DNA from: Asaia bogorensis
GTDB lineage: Bacteria; Pseudomonadota; Alphaproteobacteria; Acetobacterales; Acetobacteraceae
Length of the DNA: 5,996 nucleotides
Direction: 5' to 3'
NCBI GenBank assembly: GCA_945871455.1
Contig: CAMBXJ010000283.1
Location: forward strand, 1-5,996
A program made the position numbers and the translations under genes. Below, in pieces: positions 1-4,358 of the stretch (positions are counted from its first letter, which is position 1; the number at the start of each line of letters is the position of its first letter). The notes beneath the pieces are model-generated. The model searched no databases, was not told the DNA's origin, and saw only the letters and a list, made by a program, of their open reading frames with translations.

Positions 1-1
1 G

Positions 2-295
2 ACCGACAAGAAGATCGGCATCGGCGTGGTGAATCACTGCAACACGGTGGTGGAACCGCCGGAATACGTGGCCAGCCTGATCCGCCGAGCGCTGGAATTC
101 ATTCCGCCGGAGCGGCTGGTGATCTCGACGGATTGCGGCTTCGGGCGGGAGGGGTTGAGCCGGCGCATCGCCTATTACAAATGCGTCTCGTTGGTGGAGG
201 GCACCAATATCGTGCGCCGCGAACTGGGGCTGCCGGAAGCGCGGGTGCGGGCGTCGGACCCGGCGTTGTATTTCGCGGGGTCGGAGAGAAGGTAG
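2..295 (+). CDS. Cobalamin-independent methionine synthase (MetE-like), C-terminal part
   Basis: This is the 3' end of a gene that enters from the left edge, 97 codons long in this window and read from base 2. It resembles the C-terminal catalytic barrel of the vitamin-B12-independent methionine synthase family (COG0620), which transfers a methyl group from a folate or related donor to a thiol such as homocysteine, using zinc. Visible hallmarks are the segment RRALEFIPPERL, then VISTDCGFG with the Cys (codon 134-136) that aligns with the last zinc ligand of MetE, then an ending containing EGTNIVRRELGLPEARVRA. The ending is more like the short single-barrel MetE-like proteins than full-length MetE, so the exact substrate is uncertain and no symbol is given. 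The stop is TAG at 293-295. The last residues (FAGSERR) may not be native, because a gene-remnant junction lies about ten bases downstream. Confidence 0.8.
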   Translation, partial: TDKKIGIGVVNHCNTVVEPPEYVASLIRRALEFIPPERLVISTDCGFGREGLSRRIAYYKCVSLVEGTNIVRRELGLPEARVRASDPALYFAGSERR

Positions 296-305
296 GGGGA
301 GTCAT

Positions 306-509
306 CAACCGGTTGGTCAGATTCTGCTGGTAGCGAATGTTACGGTCGGCCGTGACCAGAATGGCAAATCCATCAGCCTCCGCGGCCGCGATCAGTTCGC
401 CGTTTGCCAGACCCGACCACCCCATCCCATAGGCGGGACAAACCTCGTGCCCACCAATCAGATGGCGCAACGCCGCCGGTGCATTCTCATCAAGCAGGAT
501 GCGGTGCAT
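306..509 (-). pseudogene. DUF5615 PIN-like toxin remnant, 3' end missing
   Basis: Reading leftward from an ATG at 507-509 gives 68 residues that match the start and middle of the DUF5615 (PIN-like, VapC-related) family, the presumed nuclease partner of DUF433 antitoxins. Visible hallmarks are RILLDENAP with the early acidic pair (residues D7, E8), then GWSGLANGELIAAAEADGF, then ILVTADRNIRYQQNLTNR with the second acidic site (TAD). Family members normally continue for several tens of residues in a hydrophobic strand and helix. Here similarity stops at about base 306, ten bases beyond the stop of the convergent metE-like gene. The frame stays open to a stop at 99, but that extension is antisense to the metE-like gene and rich in Pro and Arg, so it is not family sequence. 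The start overlaps the end of the upstream antitoxin frame by 20 bases, as is usual for such pairs. The product is probably inactive. The family call is from remembered motifs. Confidence 0.72.
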
Positions 510-692
510 GGCGACGAGCAAACGCAATGACGCGGCGCGCCCGCTCGACGCCAAGGCCGGGAAATATCTCGGACGCCAGTTCGTCCGGCGTCATCCCTTG
601 TTCGGCGTTGTCGATGACCCCATCCGCGAGAATCCGCGTGCTGAGACTTTACCGGGGATCCGTTCAACGTCCGGGCAATCCTGCCAGTCCAT
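490..692 (-). pseudogene. DUF433 antitoxin remnant with internal frame break
   Basis: Two pieces in different frames together make a DUF433-type antitoxin. The first runs from ATG at 690-692 and reads MDWQDCPDVERIPGKVS, the typical family start. Left in that frame, it goes out of register and stops at 591. The second is in another frame from 639 down to a TGA at 490-492. It reads TRILADGVIDNAEQG, then MTPDELASEIFPGLG, then VERARRVIAFARRH (49 residues), which is the family's core and C-terminus. Between them the usual stretch ending in G before TR is absent: only five bases (640-644) remain where about 24 would be expected, so a deletion of roughly 19 bases is the simplest explanation. The second piece has no start of its own. 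A good ribosome site (GGGAGG) sits just upstream of the ATG, so the gene was once translated. It was probably the antidote to the DUF5615 toxin whose start it overlaps. Confidence 0.75.
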
Positions 693-697
693 GGGGT

Positions 698-704
698 ACC
701 TCCC
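698..704 (-). promoter_or_regulatory. Ribosome binding site of the antitoxin remnant
   Basis: On the minus strand the sequence GGGAGGT lies about five bases before the ATG at 690-692. It supports that ATG as the original start of the DUF433 gene rather than the longer open frame that begins at 797. Confidence 0.55.
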
Positions 705-803
705 AATGATCACTCCATCGGCCGTTGATCGCGCTCGGCGGATAAGCGTGACACACCTCGACATCGCATGGGTGTCAGCTTTTCCCCCGACCACCAATAG
801 CGA

Positions 804-827
804 GCCTGTCCTGACATAAGGACAGGC
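804..827 (-). terminator. Hairpin after the luciferase-like gene, probable terminator
   Basis: GCCTGTCCT (804-812) and AGGACAGGC (819-827) form a perfect 9-base-pair stem with a 6-base loop. It begins nine bases past the TAG of the luciferase-like gene (836-838) and separates that operon from the toxin-antitoxin remnant downstream. No clear run of T follows on the minus strand, so it could act by another mechanism or stabilise the mRNA end. The stem is seen directly; the role is inferred. Confidence 0.6.
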
Positions 828-835
828 AACACCCC

Positions 836-1663
836 CTACAACAGCCCCCGCATCGCCTCCAACTGCGCCGGATCGCTGTCCGGGCAGACCAGCAGCGCGT
901 CATCGAAGCCCAGGTCTTCCAGGCGCTTCAACTTGTCCCGCGCCTCGGCCGGCGTGCAATACAGGTTGATCTTCGCATGGTCGAACATCGGCCCGCGCTG
1001 ACCCTCCGGTCGCAGATCGGTGAAGATATTGGCAACGATCGCCCGCTTGCCGCCAGCTTCCCGATACATCTTCGTGCCGATCTCCAGGTCCTCCCACGAA
1101 CCATGGATGCCGGACGCGATCCAGCCCTGGCAGTGATGCGCCGCCAGGTTGATCCAGCGTGGGCTGCGCCACGCCCCCAGCATCACCGGCGGCCCGCCTT
1201 CCGTGCCCGGCCAGACCGAGATCGCCGGGCCGTACACGCCCTCTCCCTTCCAGGTGCGCTGCATCACGTCCAGATACGCCGGCAAGGTCTTGAAGCGCTT
1301 CTCGTAATCCGCTTCCACCGCGTCAAAGTCGTGCTTGGTGGAGCCGCTGCCGACCCCGAACCGCAGCCGCCCGCCGGACAGCAAATGCAGGGTCTGCACG
1401 CGATGGGCGTGCTCCACCGGATGGCGCAGCGGGATCTGCACGACGCAGGTGCCCAATTCGATGGTCTTGGTGACGGGGCTCAGCGCACCCAACAGCACCA
1501 GCGGGTCCAGGGTGGGCCAGCCACGGGCGAAGGCATCGGTGACCCACAGGCCGTGAAAGCCCAGTTTCTCGACGTTCTGCGCGACGTCGACGAGTTGGTC
1601 GATGATCGGGCGCGCGTCGGTTTCCGACAGGCGCCGCGGGATGGCGACAATTCCGAGTCTCAA
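836..1663 (-). CDS. Luciferase-like (LLM class) flavin/F420-dependent oxidoreductase
   Basis: The product is 275 residues long and is a member of the bacterial luciferase-like TIM-barrel family, which uses reduced FMN or F420 to oxidise small organic substrates. The signs are an N-terminal strand (RLGIVAIP), then EKLGFHGLWVTDAF (about 32-45), DPLVLLGALSPVTKTIELGT (53-72), the family hallmark LSGGRLRFGVGSGS (95-108) with the adjoining KHDFDAVEADYEKR, and PPVMLGAWRSPR further on. The C-terminal AEARDKLKRLEDLGFDDALL is also typical. Length is slightly below the usual 280-350. The start is TTG at 1661-1663, chosen because GGAGG lies seven bases upstream and the protein begins exactly at the first barrel strand. 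It follows the amino-acid-binding protein gene on the same strand after 111 bases and may be co-transcribed with it. The substrate, and whether FMN or F420 is used, cannot be told from the sequence. Confidence 0.9.
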   Translation of the reverse strand: MRLGIVAIPRRLSETDARPIIDQLVDVAQNVEKLGFHGLWVTDAFARGWPTLDPLVLLGALSPVTKTIELGTCVVQIPLRHPVEHAHRVQTLHLLSGGRLRFGVGSGSTKHDFDAVEADYEKRFKTLPAYLDVMQRTWKGEGVYGPAISVWPGTEGGPPVMLGAWRSPRWINLAAHHCQGWIASGIHGSWEDLEIGTKMYREAGGKRAIVANIFTDLRPEGQRGPMFDHAKINLYCTPAEARDKLKRLEDLGFDDALLVCPDSDPAQLEAMRGLL

Positions 1664-1670
1664 GGCACGT

Positions 1671-1675
1671 CCTCC
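1671..1675 (-). promoter_or_regulatory. Ribosome binding site deciding the TTG start
   Basis: The minus strand reads GGAGG, seven bases before the TTG at 1661-1663. No ATG or GTG in the same frame has a comparable site, so the rare TTG start of the luciferase-like gene is supported. Confidence 0.7.
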
Positions 1676-1708
1676 GGTTTGTTATTCGTGACGGATCAAA
1701 ATCCCCCG

Positions 1709-1777
1709 TGAGCGTCCCGCTCAAGCTTCCCGCGTGAGCGTCCCGCTCAAGATCAGCCCCGTGAGCGCAAGCGCTCA
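1709..1777 (-). repeat. Three evenly spaced short hairpin repeats
   Basis: Three copies of a small palindrome sit in a row: TGAGCG-TCC-CGCTCA at 1709-1723, the same sequence at 1735-1749, and a variant TGAGCGC-AA-GCGCTCA at 1762-1777. Their starts are 26 and 27 bases apart, and copies one and two also share flanking CG before and AG after or nearby. On the minus-strand transcript each makes a stem of six or seven pairs with a loop of two or three bases. The third contains the TGA stop (1775-1777) of the binding-protein gene. They occupy most of the gap between the two minus-strand genes. They could reduce read-through, protect the upstream mRNA end, or be a dispersed genomic repeat; the sequence does not decide. 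Confidence 0.8.
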
Positions 1778-2815
1778 ACGGAACGGGATCGCATACATCA
1801 ACCCGCCCTGGGTCCACAGCGCATTCGGTCCGCGATCCAGCTTCAACGGGCTGCCCATGCCGACATTGCGCTCATAGCTTTCGCTGTAGTTGCCGACCTG
1901 CCTGATCACGTTCAGCGCCCAGGCGTTGTCCAGCCCGCCCATCAGCTTGCCATACTCGCCGGTCTTGCCCAGCAGGCGCTGCACCGCCGGGCTTGTGCTT
2001 TCCGCCAGCATCTTGTCGGCATTGGCGGACGTCACGCCCAGTTCCTCGGCCTCGATCATCGCCATCATGGTCCAGCGCACCACGTCCAGCCACTGGTCGT
2101 CGGCTCGGCGGACCATCGGGCCCAGCGGCTCCTTGCTGATGCGTTCCGGCAGGATCGTGTAATCGTCCGGCTTGCCCACGCCGGTGGCGCGGATCGAGGC
2201 CAGGTTGGAACTGTCCGACGACGCCGCGTCGCAGCGCCCGGCCACAAAGGCCTGGATCAGCACGTCGGTGGTGTCGAGCAGGATGGTCTTCATCTCGACC
2301 TTGTTCTGGCGCATCCAGTCGATGATGTTCATTTCATGGGTGGAGCCTTGCAGCATGCACACCGTGCCGCCAGCGAGTTCCTTCACGGTCTTCACATTGG
2401 CGCTCTTGCGCACCAAAAAGCCCTGCCCGTCATAGAAATTCACCGCCGCCATGCGCAGGCCGATGGTCACGTCGCGCAGGTAGGTGAAGGTGGTGTTGCG
2501 GGAGAGGATATCGACTTCCCCCGATTGCAGCGCGGTGAAGCGGTTGGCGCTGGTCAGCCCTTGGTAGCGCACCTTCGTCGCATCCCCGAACACCGCCGCG
2601 GCGACCGCGCGACAGATATCCACATCCAGCCCGCGCCACTGGCCCTGGCTGTCCGGCAGGGAAAACCCGCCCAGACCCACATTCACGCCGCAGGTTACGG
2701 CACCCTTCTGGCGCACGGTGTCCAGCGTGGCGGCCTGGGCGGCGGTGGTGGTGCCAGTGGTGATGGCGGTGGCGGAAACGAACAACAGGGCGGCGAGGGC
2801 GAGCGGTCGCAACAT
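1775..2815 (-). CDS. aapJ: AapJ-like periplasmic general L-amino-acid-binding protein
   Basis: This 346-residue solute-binding protein of the polar amino-acid ABC uptake family is closest by eye to AapJ, the broad-specificity L-amino-acid receptor of rhizobia (usual length about 340). A Sec signal peptide covers residues 1-28 (MLRPLALAALLF, then AAQA before the cut). The mature part opens with LDTVRQKGAVTCGVN, then LGGFSLPDSQGQWRGLDVDI (about 48-67). The AapJ signature follows in RFTALQSGEVDILSRNTTFT (92-111) and NFYDGQGFLVRK (126-137), and it ends with NVIRQVGNYSESYERNVG. I chose the ATG at 2813-2815 over the open frame from 2902, because the signal peptide starts there and AGGA lies ten bases upstream. 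The permease and ATPase genes (aapQMP) that normally follow are absent; a luciferase-like gene follows instead. It may deliver ligands to a transporter encoded elsewhere. Confidence 0.88.
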   Translation of the reverse strand: MLRPLALAALLFVSATAITTGTTTAAQAATLDTVRQKGAVTCGVNVGLGGFSLPDSQGQWRGLDVDICRAVAAAVFGDATKVRYQGLTSANRFTALQSGEVDILSRNTTFTYLRDVTIGLRMAAVNFYDGQGFLVRKSANVKTVKELAGGTVCMLQGSTHEMNIIDWMRQNKVEMKTILLDTTDVLIQAFVAGRCDAASSDSSNLASIRATGVGKPDDYTILPERISKEPLGPMVRRADDQWLDVVRWTMMAMIEAEELGVTSANADKMLAESTSPAVQRLLGKTGEYGKLMGGLDNAWALNVIRQVGNYSESYERNVGMGSPLKLDRGPNALWTQGGLMYAIPFR

Positions 2816-2935
2816 CGGCTGGGTTCCTGATCTAGGGCACGGTAGCGGTAACGCGGACGGTGGTTTGGCGCAACCGAGGGGCGGGTTTGCCGTATGGCCC
2901 ATAGGGTCCGCGCAGGGGGGGGCGCATCAGGCAGG

Positions 2936-2958
2936 TTTATGGCAATTCAAGCCATAAA
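2936..2958. promoter_or_regulatory. Perfect inverted repeat across the start of the small regulator gene, possible operator
   Basis: TTTATGGC (2936-2943) and GCCATAAA (2951-2958) are perfect 8-base arms around a 7-base spacer, in an AT-rich island within GC-rich DNA. The left arm contains the likely ATG (2939-2941) of the divergent regulator, and the site lies 120 bases upstream of the aapJ-like start. Geometry and position fit a dimeric repressor site serving one or both divergent genes. This is inference from symmetry and place only. Confidence 0.45.
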
Positions 2959-3214
2959 TTTGTCGGCTAATCCCACCGCTGATAATACTCTATCGAGGCT
3001 GCGGCTCTCCCCCAAACGGCTCGAACTGCTCCGCCATCTCCATCGGAACCCCGCAAGGACGATCCACGCCCTGGCGGCAGCGCTCGGACGCGACTATCGC
3101 CGTGTTCATGAGGATGTCGAGGCCCTGGAGGCCGCGGACCTGCTGGAACGGGACAAGGCCGGTGTGCGCGCGGATTATGAGGCATTCGATATGCACATGA
3201 AGGTTGCTCTGTAA
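2939..3214 (+). CDS. Small winged-helix DNA-binding protein, HVO_A0114 type
   Basis: From the ATG at 2939 the product has 91 residues. The central part reads LSPKRLELLRHLHRNP (helix 1 of a winged helix), IHALAAALGRDYRRVHEDV (the recognition helices) and EALEAADLLERD followed by a short wing and RADYEAFDMHMKVAL. This is the pattern of the MarR-like HVO_A0114/COG4190 family, some of which are antitoxins of TumE-type toxins. Family members usually have a further 20-30 residues before the LTPKRLELL motif; here only about 23 unrelated-looking residues precede it, so the N-terminus seems lost or replaced. An ATG at 2894 would add 15 residues through a run of eight G (2915-2922), and a TTG at 2960 would remove seven; the start is not settled. 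A short AGG precedes the ATG at 2939. No toxin partner is visible on either side. It may regulate itself or the divergent aapJ-like gene. Confidence 0.7.
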   Translation: MAIQAINLSANPTADNTLSRLRLSPKRLELLRHLHRNPARTIHALAAALGRDYRRVHEDVEALEAADLLERDKAGVRADYEAFDMHMKVAL

Positions 3215-3220
3215 CAGGAC

Positions 3221-3238
3221 GGTCCCGGCGCCGGGACC
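3221..3238 (+). terminator. 18-base perfect palindrome after the small regulator gene
   Basis: GGTCCCGGC (3221-3229) is followed directly by its reverse complement GCCGGGACC (3230-3238), eight bases past the TAA of the regulator gene (3211-3214 region). As RNA it would form a very GC-rich stem of about seven pairs with a four-base loop. No T-run follows. A second small stem, GTCGG-TT-CCGAC, lies at 3244-3255. A terminator is the likeliest role, and a protein-binding palindrome is possible. Confidence 0.5.
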
Positions 3239-3460
3239 CGAACGTCGGTTCCGACCGGTCCTGCCCAAACCGGGCGGCGTCCCCATCCGCGATCATCCGC
3301 CACAAGCCTCCCCACAGCGGCACCGGGACACGGAGGATCTGGAGCTTCGGCCATAGAGAGAAGGACTATTTACCCACAATCCATGGAGTGCGCTATCGTC
3401 ATGGAACCGACAGCCGCCTGACCGGCCCCATATCCGATTTTCGACCTACACCTGAATTCT
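3239..3460. other. Spacer without a recognised gene
   Basis: This is the stretch between the hairpin after the small regulator and the imuA promoter. I read all frames and found no family motif and no frame with good coding character. A plus-strand open frame from 3388 to 3693 runs into imuA out of register and is not supported. From about 3360 onward the sequence is noticeably richer in A and T than its surroundings, as expected for a promoter region. Confidence 0.5.
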
Positions 3461-3464
3461 CGAC

Positions 3465-3494
3465 TCGACTCGACGACGATTTTATCCCTATGTT
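3465..3494 (+). promoter_or_regulatory. Possible imuA promoter
   Basis: TCGACT (3465-3470) as a -35 and TATGTT (3489-3494) as a -10 are separated by 18 bases, and each matches the sigma-70 consensus at four of six positions. Transcription would then begin at about 3501, on the A of the imuA ATG, so the message could lack a leader. The -35 lies in a small CGACT direct repeat (3461-3475). The match is modest and no start-site data exist here. Confidence 0.35.
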
Positions 3495-3506
3495 CGTCTT
3501 ATGTTC
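3492..3506 (+). promoter_or_regulatory. LexA (SOS) box of the imuA-imuB operon
   Basis: GTTC (3492-3495), seven bases, GTTC (3503-3506) is a perfect copy of the direct-repeat LexA site known from alphaproteobacteria. It overlaps the proposed -10 and covers the imuA ATG (3501-3503), so LexA bound here would block RNA polymerase directly. The imuA-imuB-dnaE2 cassette is a well-established LexA target in this class, which strongly supports the call. It predicts repression in undamaged cells and induction after DNA damage. Confidence 0.85.
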
Positions 3507-4358
3507 CTTACGGTCTCCCTTAACCCACCTCCCCTTGGCTCGCTCCCCCCCAAGCCCCTCCGCTCGGCCGTCCTGCACGACCTGCGCGCCAAAATCGCGC
3601 GGATCGAGCATGGGGCCGCCGCCACCCGCCCCAACAGCACCCTGCCACTCGGTGTTGCCGCCATCGACCAGGCTCTGCCGGCCGGCGGCCTGAGGCTGGG
3701 CGCCCTGCATGAAACCGTGGGCGCCGGCCCGGATACCGAATACGGGGCCGCGGCCACCCTGTTCATCGCCGGCCTGCTCGCTCGTCTGCCCGGGCCGGTC
3801 CTGTGGGTGCTGCGTCAGGCCGATCTGTTTGCCCCCGGTCTCGCCGGTGTTGGCCTGCACCCCGATCGGGTGATCTTCGCCGAAGCCGGCAAGGATGTGC
3901 TGCCGGCGATGGAAGAAGGGTTGCGCCATGCCGGTCTCGCCGCGGTGGTGGGGGAAGTCGCCGGCCGCCTGACCCTGATCGCCTCCCGCCGGTTGCAACT
4001 GGCGGCGGAGCAGAGCGGTGTGCTGGCCATGGTGTTGCGCCGCAGCCAGGGGTTCGACGACCCGGTGCTGGCCGAACCAACCGCCGCGATCACGCGATGG
4101 CGAGTGGTGTCCCTGCCCTCTCCCCCCGCGCTGCCGCACGCGCCCTCCATCCCCGGCCTGGCCACCCCCGACCTGGGCACCCCCCGGCTGGGCACCCCCG
4201 GGCTGGGACGGGCACGCTGGCGACTGGAACTGACAAGATGCCGCGGCGGAGAGCCGGGGTCCTGGATCGTGGAGGCGTGCGATGCGACGGGTCATCTCGC
4301 TCTGGTTGCCGACATTCGCCACGGATCGGTTGCACAAGCAGAACGCCGCTCCGCCTGA
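3501..4358 (+). CDS. imuA: ImuA, RecA-like accessory protein of the SOS mutasome
   Basis: The product has 285 residues. ImuA is a RecA-fold protein that works with ImuB and the polymerase DnaE2 in error-prone bypass of DNA damage. Visible family features are LRAKIARIE near the N-terminus (about 28-36), LPLGVAAIDQALPAGGLRLGALHE (48-71), a degenerate nucleotide-loop region YGAAATLFIAGLLARLPGPVLWV (82-104), LHPDRVIFAEAG, the Walker-B-like AGLAAVVGEV, RLTLIASRRLQLAAEQSGV, and the ending ARWRLELTRCRGGEPGSWIVEACDATG. ATG 3501 is the only ATG, GTG or TTG in frame before the conserved region, yet it has no ribosome site and lies inside the LexA box; a leaderless message would explain this. Residues 219-238 hold a pentapeptide repeat in the linker before the C-terminal strands. 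The end overlaps imuB by 77 bases. Confidence 0.9.
   Translation: MFLTVSLNPPPLGSLPPKPLRSAVLHDLRAKIARIEHGAAATRPNSTLPLGVAAIDQALPAGGLRLGALHETVGAGPDTEYGAAATLFIAGLLARLPGPVLWVLRQADLFAPGLAGVGLHPDRVIFAEAGKDVLPAMEEGLRHAGLAAVVGEVAGRLTLIASRRLQLAAEQSGVLAMVLRRSQGFDDPVLAEPTAAITRWRVVSLPSPPALPHAPSIPGLATPDLGTPRLGTPGLGRARWRLELTRCRGGEPGSWIVEACDATGHLALVADIRHGSVAQAERRSA
4155..4214 (+). repeat. In-frame 15-base tandem repeat in imuA
   Basis: Three full 15-base units (4155-4169, 4170-4184, 4185-4199) and a decaying fourth encode GLATP, DLGTP, RLGTP and GLGRA. Units two and three differ only in the first codon. Being a multiple of three, gain or loss of units leaves the frame intact. The array sits in the variable linker just before the ARWRLELTR strand of ImuA. 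Confidence 0.85.
4271..4275 (+). promoter_or_regulatory. Ribosome binding site of imuB inside imuA
   Basis: GGAGG lies six bases before the ATG at 4282-4284. It fixes the imuB start inside the imuA coding region and implies that imuB is translated from its own site on the shared message. Confidence 0.7.

Noticed and set aside
99..305. Extension of the toxin frame beyond 306
   Set aside because: The frame is open, but it is antisense to the metE-like end and is Pro/Arg-rich without DUF5615 features, so it is read-through and not native sequence.
749..777. TGACAC and GTGTCA inverted repeat upstream of the antitoxin remnant
   Set aside because: Six-base arms 17 bases apart are expected by chance at this length; no other sign of an operator is present.
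977..1711. Plus-strand open frame of 244 codons opposite the luciferase-like gene
   Set aside because: It mirrors the codon pattern of the minus-strand gene and shows no recognisable domain; it also ends inside the hairpin array region.
2815..2902. N-terminal extension of the aapJ-like protein to 2902
   Set aside because: The added 29 residues would precede a perfect signal peptide, which must be at the N-terminus, and the ATG at 2815 has a plausible ribosome site.
3239..3252. CGAAC-GTCG-GTTCC, resembling a Gram-positive type LexA box
   Set aside because: Alphaproteobacterial LexA uses the direct repeat GTTC-N7-GTTC, which is present at imuA. This match lies about 250 bases from imuA and just after a terminator-like stem, so it is probably chance.
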